This document shows, piece by piece, positions 41,047-48,567 of a DNA stretch of 64,000 bases; within the stretch, counting starts at the first letter, position 1, and every line of letters begins with the position of its first letter. A model generated the notes under the pieces. That model was given only the letters and a program-made list of their open reading frames with translations, was not told the origin of the DNA and did not search any database. The position numbers were made by a program, and so were the translations under genes. The stretch is from Streptomyces diacarni (GTDB taxonomy: Bacteria; Actinomycetota; Actinomycetes; Streptomycetales; Streptomycetaceae): assembly GCF_003323715.1 (NCBI RefSeq), contig NZ_QOIN01000046.1, forward strand, positions 124,001-188,000, in the 5' to 3' direction.

Positions 41047-42423
41047 ATGACCGATCGGACCGGGCAGCGTTCTGAGCGCTCTTCCACCGCCGCGTCCCCG
41101 TCGGGTGAGAACCCGGCACGGGAAGGGGCCGCTCCCTTCAGCGCCCCGTCGACCGGTACGCCGTCGCCGGGCGGGCCCACCCCCGGTACGCCGTCGCCGG
41201 GCGAGCTCACCCCCGGCACGCCCTCGACCGGTGCGCTGCCGGACGGCCCCCCGCCGGACGGTCCACGGCCGGGCAGCTCGTCGCCGGGCGGTCTCCCGCC
41301 GGACAGCCCCCCGTCGGACGGTGAGCCGTCGGAAAGACCGGCGTCCGCCTGCGGCGCGGCCCGCCACGGGCCGACCGACGTGCTCCTGCGGCCGCCGCCG
41401 CCCGCCGTGTCCCCGCCGCGCCCGGTGGGGGCGCGGCGCATGTGGCCGCGCTCCTTCGCCGACCGGCTGACCTCGCCGCTGCCCGGTGTCCGCGCGCTGG
41501 CCCGGCTGGCCAGGGAGGGCGCGGTGCGGCCGGTCTCCTCGGCGCTGGCCGAGGAGATCCCCAAGCTGCCCTTCGCGCCGGGCCCGATGCCGGATCCGGG
41601 GCCCGACACCGTCGCCGTCACCTGGGCGGGGCACGCCAGCTGGGTGGTGCGCATCGGCGGTCTGACGGTGCTGACCGACCCGGTCTGGTCGCGGAAGATC
41701 CTGGGCACGCCCGCCCGGATCACCCCGGTGGGCGTCGCCTGGCAGGACCTGCCGAAGGTGGACGCGGTCGTCATCTCCCACAACCACTACGACCATCTCG
41801 ACGCGCCGACGCTGCGCAGGCTGCCGCGTGACACGCCTCTCTTCGTCCCCGCGGGGCTGGGCGGCTGGTGCCGCAAGCGCGGCTTCACCACCGTCACCGA
41901 GCTGGACTGGTGGGAGGGCGCCGAGCTGCCGTCCCCGGCGGGCTCGTCCCGGGCGCAGCCGGGAGGCGGCAGGGTCCGCTTCGACTTCGTGCCGGCGCAC
42001 CACTGGTCCAAGCGCTCCCTGACCGACACCTGCCGCTCACTGTGGGGCGGCTGGGTGCTGACCGACCGGCACAAGCAGCGCGTGTACTTCGCGGGCGACA
42101 CCGGGTACGGGCACTGGTTCGGTGAGATCGGCCGCCGCTTTCCTGGCATCGATCTGGCGCTGCTGCCGATCGGCGCCTACGACCCGCGCTGGATGCTGCG
42201 TCCGGTGCACACGGATCCGGAGGAGGCGGTGCGCGCCTGCCAGGATCTGGGCGCGCCCCGGATGGCGCCGATGCACTGGTCGACGTTCCTGCTCTCGGAG
42301 GAGCCCCCGCTGGAGCCGCTGACCCGGGTACGGGCCGCTTGGCGCAAGGCGGAACTCCCGCGCGAGGACCTGTGGGACCTTCCGGTGGGCGCCTCCCGCG
42401 TCCTGGAACCCGCGCACCCCTAG
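41047..42423 (+). CDS. MBL-fold metallo-hydrolase (NAPE-PLD/UlaG-like) with repeat N-terminus
   Basis: A 458-residue metallo-beta-lactamase-fold hydrolase. The dizinc motif SHNHYDHLD is near residues 243-251, with further ligands in FVPAHHWS and YFAGDTGYG. The layout matches COG2220 enzymes related to N-acylphosphatidylethanolamine phospholipase D. Residues 34-92 are degenerate ten-residue Pro/Gly/Ser/Thr repeats of the TPSPGGPTPG kind, probably a flexible linker. It follows the lysine-free aminotransferase-like gene with no gap, so the two are surely co-translated. The substrate is unknown; a phospholipid is a reasonable guess. Confidence 0.83.
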   Translation: MTDRTGQRSERSSTAASPSGENPAREGAAPFSAPSTGTPSPGGPTPGTPSPGELTPGTPSTGALPDGPPPDGPRPGSSSPGGLPPDSPPSDGEPSERPASACGAARHGPTDVLLRPPPPAVSPPRPVGARRMWPRSFADRLTSPLPGVRALARLAREGAVRPVSSALAEEIPKLPFAPGPMPDPGPDTVAVTWAGHASWVVRIGGLTVLTDPVWSRKILGTPARITPVGVAWQDLPKVDAVVISHNHYDHLDAPTLRRLPRDTPLFVPAGLGGWCRKRGFTTVTELDWWEGAELPSPAGSSRAQPGGGRVRFDFVPAHHWSKRSLTDTCRSLWGGWVLTDRHKQRVYFAGDTGYGHWFGEIGRRFPGIDLALLPIGAYDPRWMLRPVHTDPEEAVRACQDLGAPRMAPMHWSTFLLSEEPPLEPLTRVRAAWRKAELPREDLWDLPVGASRVLEPAHP

Positions 42424-42484
42424 CCGCAGGGCCGGGGCCGCAGCCGCAGGGCCGGGGTCGCAGCCACCGGGCCGGGGCCGCGCG

Positions 42485-43219
42485 TCACTGCTCGGATGCG
42501 CGCGGCCCCCGCGCCCGGCGCCACAGTGAAGGGGCGACGCTGACGAGCACCGTCAGGAGGATGGCCGCCGCCACGCCTTCCCAGGGGCGGGGGAAGAGCG
42601 AGCCGCCCGCCACGCCGATGAGCTGGTAGACCGCCGACCAGGCCAGGCACGCCAGCACGTCGCCGCGCGCGAACTCCCGCATGCGCATGCGCGCCAGCAG
42701 GCAGGCGAGCATCACGGGGATGCGTCCGGCGGGCACCAGCCGGGAGACGACCAGCACGGCGACTCCGTGTTCGCGCAGTTTCCGGTCCGCCTGGGCCAGT
42801 CGCTCGGGCGCGGCCCGCTCGCGCAGTGCCGACAGCCAGCGGGAGCCGTTCTTGGAGCCGACGCCCCGTTTGCCGAGCCAGTAGAGGCCGAGGTCGCCGA
42901 GGAAGGCGGCGAGGGAGGAGATGCCGAAGACGGTCAGCAGCGCGAACACCGGCAGGCTCTGGTGGAGTGCCACCACGGCTGCTCCGCTGACCAGCGCGCC
43001 TGTCGGTACGACGGGCACCAGGGAGCCGAGGACGATCAGCAGGAACAGCGAGGGGTAGCCCAGGGCCTGCTGGGTCGCCTCGGGGGGCCTGACCACCGTG
43101 TCGGAGAGGGTCTCCGCGACCGTCGCCAGCCCGCCCAGGCCCGAGCTCAGGTCCGCCGTGGCGCCCGCACTCAGGCTGGTCAGGCCCGCGCTCAGTCCGT
43201 CGGTGAGCGCACCGTTCAC
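42485..43219 (-). CDS. DedA-family membrane protein
   Basis: A 244-residue integral membrane protein of the DedA/VTT family, whose better-studied members flip phospholipid carriers. The family text VVSRLVPAGRIPVMLACLLARM includes the conserved arginines of the re-entrant region, and GDLGLYWLGKRGV precedes it. A roughly 45-residue Ala/Gly/Leu-rich N-terminus is unusual. GTG 43219 has GGAGG upstream and overlaps the stop of the MBL gene as GTGA, so the two proteins are coupled. Confidence 0.88.
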   Translation of the reverse strand: MNGALTDGLSAGLTSLSAGATADLSSGLGGLATVAETLSDTVVRPPEATQQALGYPSLFLLIVLGSLVPVVPTGALVSGAAVVALHQSLPVFALLTVFGISSLAAFLGDLGLYWLGKRGVGSKNGSRWLSALRERAAPERLAQADRKLREHGVAVLVVSRLVPAGRIPVMLACLLARMRMREFARGDVLACLAWSAVYQLIGVAGGSLFPRPWEGVAAAILLTVLVSVAPSLWRRARGPRASEQ

Positions 43220-43992
43220 CTGTCCGCCTCCAGCCGCACGCATTCGCCGTGCCCCAGCAGATGCACCGTGACATCGGGTGCGGGGTGGGTGGCCAGCCGT
43301 TTGAACTCGAGGCCGGGGGAGTGGAACTCGTGCGGCCTGACCGCGTCCATACCGACCGGCCAATAGGTGCCGAAGTGCACCGGCACCGCGCTGCGCGGCC
43401 GCAGCCGTGCCAGGGCCTCGGCCGCCCGGCCCGCGTCCAGGTGGTCGGCGCCCAGGAACGGGCCCCAGCCGCCGACGGGCAGCAGCGCCGTGTCGACCGG
43501 GCCGACGGCCTGTGCCATGCCCTCGAACAGCCCGGTGTCCCCGGCGAAGTAGGTGCGCTCCTCGCCTTCGATGACGTATCCCAGCGCGGGGACGGCGTGC
43601 CGTCCCACCGGCAGCCGGCGGCCGTCGTGCGAGGCGGGCACCGCGCGTACGGTCACGGGTCCGGCCTCCACCGTCTGGTCCGGCGCCACCTCGGTCAGCT
43701 CCAGCCGCCGCGCCACCCGCCGCAGTCCCGGCACGGCGCGCCGCGCGCCGAGTGGCAGCACGACGCGGGTGCCCTCGGTCAGCCTGGCGAGCGACCCGAG
43801 GTGCAGATGGTCGGCGTGCAGGTGCGAGATGAGCACCAGGTCGGCCCGTGCCGCCTGTGGCGGCGGCAGCGCGCCCCGCCTGCGGCGCAGATGAGCCAGG
43901 CGGCGCACCAGCAGCGGATCGGTGAGCACCGTGACCCCCGAGTCCCGCACGGTGGCCGTGGCGTGTCCCCACCAGGTGATCTCGACCGGCAC
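43216..43992 (-). CDS. MBL-fold metallo-hydrolase (UlaG-like)
   Basis: A 258-residue metallo-beta-lactamase-fold protein that begins directly with EITWWGHATATVRD, the usual first strand of UlaG-like hydrolases. Metal ligands are seen in ISHLHADHLHLGS, AVPASHDGRR, YFAGDTGLF and a late PVHFGTYWP. GTG 43992 has GGGAGGAGG in front; the longer open frame to 46746 is spurious read-through. It is translated together with the DedA gene through a 4-nt overlap. This is the second MBL protein within 3 kb. Confidence 0.87.
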   Translation of the reverse strand: MPVEITWWGHATATVRDSGVTVLTDPLLVRRLAHLRRRRGALPPPQAARADLVLISHLHADHLHLGSLARLTEGTRVVLPLGARRAVPGLRRVARRLELTEVAPDQTVEAGPVTVRAVPASHDGRRLPVGRHAVPALGYVIEGEERTYFAGDTGLFEGMAQAVGPVDTALLPVGGWGPFLGADHLDAGRAAEALARLRPRSAVPVHFGTYWPVGMDAVRPHEFHSPGLEFKRLATHPAPDVTVHLLGHGECVRLEADR

Positions 43993-44145
43993 GTGCGCTC
44001 CTCCTCCCGCTCGCTGCTCCGTCCTGCTCGCGGTCCCCGTCGCCGGGTGTCCGCTGGGTACGAGCCTAAGCGTGCGACGGCGCTGACCGGCCGCCGCCTC
44101 CACTTCGAAGGGCGATCCGGGCGCGGTACCTGACTGTGTAAAAGT

Positions 44146-44177
44146 GGAGGATGTCCCAACAGGGGAGGATGTCCCCT
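44146..44177. promoter_or_regulatory. direct repeats with internal dyad
   Basis: GGAGGATGTCCC occurs at 44146-44157 and 44164-44175 (18-bp period). The second copy sits inside the dyad AGGGGA-GGATG-TCCCCT (44161-44177). They precede the holin-like/phosphodiesterase gene and could bind a regulator. Confidence 0.4.
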
Positions 44178-44205
44178 CGGGCGAGAGGGAGGTGACCTGA
44201 CGGAC

Positions 44206-46329
44206 GTGCGCGTTCCCCGGATTCCGTGGCGCAGGCTGGGCGTGACGGCGTTGCGCGTCACAGCGGTCTGGCTGGTCAGCACCCTGACCATGCTCGTCCT
44301 GGCGGGCGTGCTGCCCGATTTCCGCCTCCAGTCCGCCAGCGGAGACAGCGCCACCGTGATCGGTGTCACGGCCGCGGCAGGTGCCGGCGCCTTCGGGCTG
44401 CTGAGCGCTCTGGTGTGGCCGCTGCTGGTGCGCGCCTTCCTGCTCGTGCCCGCCCTGGTCCTGGGGCTGCTCGTCTTCTTCCTGAACGGGTCGCTGCTGT
44501 GGCTGGCGCTCTCCCTGGTCCCGTACGGCAGTGGCAGCACCGATCCGACGATGGCCGTGGTCGTGGCGGCCGCCATGTCGGCGGCGTCCTCGGCGACCAA
44601 CGCGTTCCTGGCGGTGCGGGACGATCGCGCCTACCGCCGCAGGCTGGCACGGATAGCCGTCCGCCGGCAGCGCAGGGAGGGCAGGTATGAGCCGCCCACC
44701 ACACCGGGAACGGTCTTCCTCCAGCTCGACGGCCTGGGGTACGAGGTACTCAAGGAGGCGCTGGAGGCGCCCGAGGGCGGGGAGCCGCTGATGCCCGCCG
44801 TGGCCGCGCTGTACGGGCGGTCCCACAGGCTCACCCGCTGGCGTACCGACTGGTCCAGCCAGACCGGCGCCAGCCAGCTGGGCATCCTGCACGGCAGCAA
44901 CGAGGACGTCCCCGCCTTCCGCTGGTACGAGAAGGAGAGCGGCGAGGTCGTCGTCAGCAACCGGCCCACCAGCGCGGCCGAACTCCAGCGCCGGGCCATG
45001 GAGCGCACGGGAGACAAGGGGCTCCTCGCCCAGGACGGCGCCAGCCGGGGCAACCTGTTCACCGGCGGCGCCCGGCAGGTGGCACTGGTGCTCTCCGTCG
45101 CGGCGCGCCGGGGCAAGGAGACCCGCTCCCGCGCCGGGTACTTCGCCTACTTCTCCGATCCCGCCAACGCCACCCGCACCGCCGTCTCGTTCGCCGCCGA
45201 GGTCGTGCGCGAGATGGTCCAGTCCACGCGCGCGCTGCTGCGCCGTGAGCGTCCTCGGGTGGGCCGCGGCGGGCTGTACCCGTTCATCCGGGCCTTCGCC
45301 ACCGTCGTCGAGCGGGACGTGGTGGTGGCCGCCGTGCTGGGGGACATGCTCAGCTGCCGCACCGCCGTCTACGCCGACCTCGTCGGCTACGACGAGGTCG
45401 CCCACCACTCCGGGCCGCGCGGACGGGACACCCGGCAGGTGCTGCGCCGCCTCGACCGGTCGGTCCAGTTGATCGCCAAGGTCGCCGCGCGGGCTCCGCG
45501 CCCGTACCGTCTGGTGCTGCTGTCCGACCACGGCCAGAGCTTCGGCGAGACGTTCGAGGAGGCGTACGGGCTGTCGCTGGAGGAGCTCGTGCGTGCGGGC
45601 AGCGGGCTCCAGGTGCCCCGGCGTGCCGGGCGGACGGCCAGCGGCTCCGAGGCCCGCGCCTCGGCACGTGCGGCACTGCGGTGGCCGGAGGAGCGCGGCC
45701 AGGAGGTCCCGCGCATGCCGGACCGCGACCGGGGGCCTGTGGTGCTGGCCTCCGGCAACCTGGGCCTGATCTCCTTCCCCGACGTGCCCGGGCGGCTGTC
45801 CAGGGAACGGATCGAGGAGCTGCGGCCCGCGCTGCTGCCGACGCTGACCGAGCACCAGGGGATCGGTTTCGTGCTGGTGCGCAGCGCCCGGCACGGCCCC
45901 GTCGTACTGGGCGCGGGCGGCTGCGAACACCGGCTCCTGACCGGCGAGGTGGTCGGTCCGCGCGACCCGCTCGCGCCGTTCGGATCCGGTGCGGCCCAGG
46001 CCGTACTGCGGACGGCCCAGTTCCCGCACGCGCCCGACATCATGGTCAACTCCGCGTTCGACCCGGCGACGGGCGCGGTGCACGCCTTCGAGGAGCAGGT
46101 CGGCTCGCACGGTGGGCTGGGCGGCGAGCAGAGCCACGCCTTCCTCCTCTCCCCGCTGGAGTTGTCTCCCCCGGTCGGACCGGGGGAGGAGCTGGTGGGC
46201 GCCCAGGCGATCCACCGGGTGCTGCGCCGCTGGCTGACCGAGTCCGCCGAGCCCCATCTCGTGCCGGGCCCCTCGCCCCTCGCCGCCCCGGGGCCTGAGA
46301 GGAACCAGCCGCTCTCCCCGACCCCCTGA
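44206..46329 (+). CDS. membrane-anchored alkaline-phosphatase-superfamily protein with holin-like N-terminus
   Basis: A 707-residue protein. The first about 140 residues hold four hydrophobic helices like the mycobacterial phage-holin superfamily IV domain (LLVRAFLLVPALVLGLLVFF). The rest is an alkaline phosphatase/phosphodiesterase-type domain: FLQLDGLGYEVLKEAL with the first metal Asp, WSSQTGASQLGILHG with a candidate Thr/Ser nucleophile, DLVGYDEVAHHSG and LLSDHGQSFGE. It is probably an envelope phosphodi- or phosphotransferase acting on lipids or teichoic-type polymers. GTG 44206 lies 13 nt after GGAGG. Confidence 0.82.
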   Translation: MRVPRIPWRRLGVTALRVTAVWLVSTLTMLVLAGVLPDFRLQSASGDSATVIGVTAAAGAGAFGLLSALVWPLLVRAFLLVPALVLGLLVFFLNGSLLWLALSLVPYGSGSTDPTMAVVVAAAMSAASSATNAFLAVRDDRAYRRRLARIAVRRQRREGRYEPPTTPGTVFLQLDGLGYEVLKEALEAPEGGEPLMPAVAALYGRSHRLTRWRTDWSSQTGASQLGILHGSNEDVPAFRWYEKESGEVVVSNRPTSAAELQRRAMERTGDKGLLAQDGASRGNLFTGGARQVALVLSVAARRGKETRSRAGYFAYFSDPANATRTAVSFAAEVVREMVQSTRALLRRERPRVGRGGLYPFIRAFATVVERDVVVAAVLGDMLSCRTAVYADLVGYDEVAHHSGPRGRDTRQVLRRLDRSVQLIAKVAARAPRPYRLVLLSDHGQSFGETFEEAYGLSLEELVRAGSGLQVPRRAGRTASGSEARASARAALRWPEERGQEVPRMPDRDRGPVVLASGNLGLISFPDVPGRLSRERIEELRPALLPTLTEHQGIGFVLVRSARHGPVVLGAGGCEHRLLTGEVVGPRDPLAPFGSGAAQAVLRTAQFPHAPDIMVNSAFDPATGAVHAFEEQVGSHGGLGGEQSHAFLLSPLELSPPVGPGEELVGAQAIHRVLRRWLTESAEPHLVPGPSPLAAPGPERNQPLSPTP

Positions 46330-46369
46330 CCCCGCCCACAGGCCGCGTGCCGTGACGTGCGCGGCGGCT

Positions 46370-47443
46370 TCAGGCCCGGTCGCGGTCGCGGATCGGGGCA
46401 CCCACGTCACGCAGGTGGCGCAGTGCTTCGCGCCAGGACGCCGCCAGCCCCGTCTCGTGGTAGGAGATGCCCAGCTCGGCACAGTAGTCCCGGACCAGCG
46501 GCCGCGCCTTGCGCAGATGCGGCGTCGGCATGCTGGGGAAGAGGTGGTGCTCGATCTGGTAGTTGAGTCCGCCGAGTGCGACGTCGGTGAGCAGCCCGCC
46601 CCGCACGTTGCGGGAGGTGAGGACCTGGCGGCGCAGGAAGTCGGGCCGCTCGTCGCCCTTGAGGGTGGGCATGCCCTTGTGGTTGGGCGCGAAGATGCTG
46701 CCCAGGTACACGCCGAAGACGGCGTGGTGGACGAAGAGCACGGCAAGGGCCATGCCGGCGGGCAGCGCGGTGAAGAGCGCTGTCAGGTAGCCGGCCGTGT
46801 GCAGGAGGAGCAGGCCGCCTTCGAGCCACCGGCGCTTCATGTGCGGCCGGCGCAGCGCGCGGAAGCTGGAGACGTGGAGGTTGAAGCCTTCGAGTGTCAG
46901 CAGGGGGAAGAACAGCGCGGCCTGGTGCCGTCCGATGAAGCGGGGCAGTCCGCGCGCCTCGCTCGCCTGCTCCTGTGACCAGACGAGGATGTCGGGCGCC
47001 ACGTCCGGGTCGAGGTCCTCGTGGTTGGGGTTGGCGTGGTGGCGGGTGTGCTTGTTCATCCACCAGCCGTAGGACATGCCGATGCACAGGTTGCCCACCG
47101 CGCGGCCGAAGGTCTCGCTGGCGCGGCGGCCGCGGAAGACCTGCCGGTGTGCGAGGTCGTGGGCGACCAGCGCCAGCTGTCCGTAGACCAGGCCGAGGTA
47201 TCCGGCGACCGCGAGTTGCCACCAGGAGGTGCCCACGGTGAACAGGGCGACCCAGCCCGCCACGAACGCCGCGGCGACCAGGGTGAGGCGCACGGTGTAG
47301 TAGAGCGGCCTGCGGGTCAGCAGACCCGCGGCGGAGATCCGGTCGGCGAGCCGGGAGAAGTCGCTTCCCTGGCGGGCCCTGCGGGCGCCGGCGGTGGCGT
47401 CGGCGGCGGGGCGTGGGCGGGCCGTGTCGGTCGCTGTCGTCAT
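46370..47443 (-). CDS. membrane fatty-acid desaturase
   Basis: A 357-residue diiron acyl-lipid desaturase. The three histidine boxes are HDLAH at 95-99, HTRHH at 132-136 and QIEHH at 296-300; the Q-x-x-H-H form is shared with front-end desaturases and mycobacterial DesA3. Four membrane segments are visible. It introduces a double bond into membrane acyl chains. ATG 47443 fits the family; the frame upstream to 47548 runs through a perfect palindrome and is non-coding. A hairpin-forming stretch separates it from the convergent phosphodiesterase gene. Confidence 0.92.
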   Translation of the reverse strand: MTTATDTARPRPAADATAGARRARQGSDFSRLADRISAAGLLTRRPLYYTVRLTLVAAAFVAGWVALFTVGTSWWQLAVAGYLGLVYGQLALVAHDLAHRQVFRGRRASETFGRAVGNLCIGMSYGWWMNKHTRHHANPNHEDLDPDVAPDILVWSQEQASEARGLPRFIGRHQAALFFPLLTLEGFNLHVSSFRALRRPHMKRRWLEGGLLLLHTAGYLTALFTALPAGMALAVLFVHHAVFGVYLGSIFAPNHKGMPTLKGDERPDFLRRQVLTSRNVRGGLLTDVALGGLNYQIEHHLFPSMPTPHLRKARPLVRDYCAELGISYHETGLAASWREALRHLRDVGAPIRDRDRA

Positions 47444-47520
47444 GTCCCCGAGCCTTCCGGCCGTGCCGGTGTGCTGACAGCCGCGCAGCACGCCTCTCCC
47501 GCCGGGGGCCTGGCCTCCAG

Positions 47521-47546
47521 GCCCGGTGTAGCTAGCTACACCGGGC
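47521..47546. promoter_or_regulatory. 26-bp perfect palindrome upstream of the desaturase
   Basis: The half-site GCCCGGTGTAGCT is followed immediately by its exact reverse complement, centred on TAGCTAGCTA. It lies about 78 bp before the desaturase start. The lack of a loop and the AT-containing centre favour a protein-binding operator over a terminator. Confidence 0.65.
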
Positions 47547-47596
47547 ATCCGGGGTATCCCTGATGCCCGCTTTCGGGGAGGTCCCGTAGGGGGCGG

Positions 47597-47914
47597 TCAG
47601 TAGTCCTGGTCGGAGGCGGTGAGGGCGCCGGAGTCGTCACCGCTGCCGCGCAGCCGCTGGAGGTGGAGCTGCCGGGTGAGCCGGATGGCGGGCCTGATCA
47701 TCAGCTCGACGCTGCCGAGGACGAAGCACCAGGTGCCGGTGTGCGTCCACGCGGGGGAGAAGAACATGATGCTGCCGATCAGGAACCAGGCGGCGATCAG
47801 CGCGTCGTTGGCGACGCTGGCCGCCTCGTAGCGCTGCCGGACGACGAGTTCCGCGTGGCCGATGTGCAGGGTGAGGCTGGCTGCCCGGTGGCGCCGGGGC
47901 GGGTTTTGGGGCAC
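47597..47914 (-). CDS. YrhK-like small membrane protein
   Basis: A 105-residue protein with the YrhK-type text LVVRQRYEAASVANDALIAA followed by two hydrophobic segments (WFLIGSIMFF and TWCFVLGSVELMI). YrhK-domain proteins are widespread and of unknown function. GTG 47914 has no ribosome-binding site and is 7 nt after TAGCGT, so it is probably leaderless. It lies upstream of the desaturase on the same strand, separated by the palindrome. Confidence 0.75.
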   Translation of the reverse strand: MPQNPPRRHRAASLTLHIGHAELVVRQRYEAASVANDALIAAWFLIGSIMFFSPAWTHTGTWCFVLGSVELMIRPAIRLTRQLHLQRLRGSGDDSGALTASDQDY

Positions 47915-47921
47915 GGGTCAG

Positions 47922-47927
47922 ACGCTA
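47922..47927 (-). promoter_or_regulatory. candidate -10 box, leaderless yrhK-like mRNA
   Basis: On the minus strand this reads TAGCGT, 7 nt before the GTG at 47914. Confidence 0.4.
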
Positions 47928-48000
47928 GTGGAGGCGGGCGGTGCGGGCGTGGTGCGACGAGCCGGTGGCGGTTCCGCGGGAGAACGCCCCGCAGGCACAA

Positions 48001-48027
48001 AATTTGCACAACAGATTCACATTTAAT
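48001..48027. promoter_or_regulatory. candidate NsrR box upstream of nsrR
   Basis: This AT-rich 27-bp element contains TTGCACAACAGATTCACA and lies 12 bp before the nsrR start. It matches the inverted element before hmp at 22 of 27 positions. It also covers the likely nsrR promoter, so autoregulation is expected. Confidence 0.75.
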
Positions 48028-48039
48028 TAGGGTGCTGTC

Positions 48040-48492
48040 ATGCGGTTGGCGAAGTCGACGGATCTGGCACTGCGTGTGGTGATGCGGCTGGCGGTGGCGG
48101 GTGACGAGTTGTGTGTCGCCCGGCAGGTCGCCGACGACATGGCCGTCCCGTACAGCCACCTCGCGAAGGTGGTCAACCGCCTCCAGCACCTCGGCGTGGT
48201 GGAGACCTGGCGCGGCCGGGGTGGCGGCCTCGCGCTCACCTCGGCAGGGCGGACCGCGTCGGTGGGCTGGCTCGCGCGCGAGTTCGAGGGCGCGGGCGAC
48301 GTGGTGGAGTGCGAAGGCGACGACCCGTGCCCGCTGCACCGGGCCTGCCGGCTCCGTTCGGCCCTCCGCTCCGCGCAGGAGGCCTTCTTCGCCACTCTCG
48401 ATCCGCTGACCGTCTCCGATCTCGTCCGGTCGCCCACAGGGCCTGTCCTGCTGGGAATGGTGGGCCGGGGCCCGGGCGGCGCGGCCGGCTGA
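48040..48492 (+). CDS. nsrR: nitric-oxide-sensing Rrf2-family repressor NsrR
   Basis: A 150-residue Rrf2-type regulator with a winged helix-turn-helix (LCVARQVADDMAVPYSHLAK). Three cysteines, Cys91, Cys97 and Cys103, have the spacing of the [4Fe-4S] ligands of Streptomyces NsrR. The cluster reacts with NO, which releases the repressor from hmp and nsrR promoters. The adjacent flavohaemoglobin gene and a pair of matching operator-like sites support the call. ATG 48040 lies just after the first site. Confidence 0.92.
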   Translation: MRLAKSTDLALRVVMRLAVAGDELCVARQVADDMAVPYSHLAKVVNRLQHLGVVETWRGRGGGLALTSAGRTASVGWLAREFEGAGDVVECEGDDPCPLHRACRLRSALRSAQEAFFATLDPLTVSDLVRSPTGPVLLGMVGRGPGGAAG

Positions 48493-48529
48493 GCGCGTGT
48501 CCCCCGGGGGAGCAGCGGCGTGCCGCGCC

Positions 48530-48556
48530 GTTGAATATGAATCTGATATGCAAGTT
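48530..48556. promoter_or_regulatory. candidate NsrR box upstream of hmp
   Basis: Read on the minus strand it contains TTGCATATCAGATTCATA, nearly identical to the site before nsrR. It ends 11 bp before the GTG of hmp, so bound repressor would block the promoter and the start region. Confidence 0.75.
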
Positions 48557-48567
48557 TGGAGTGTGCT

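Noticed and set aside
46342..46365. Terminator between the phosphodiesterase and desaturase genes
   Set aside because: Only a 6-bp GCCGCG/CGCGGC stem with a 12-nt loop is visible. That is plausible but too weak to list as a feature.
43993..46746. N-terminal two thirds of a long minus-strand frame ending at 43216
   Set aside because: Only the last 258 codons (from GTG 43992) encode a protein, the MBL hydrolase. The rest is antisense to the holin-like/phosphodiesterase gene.
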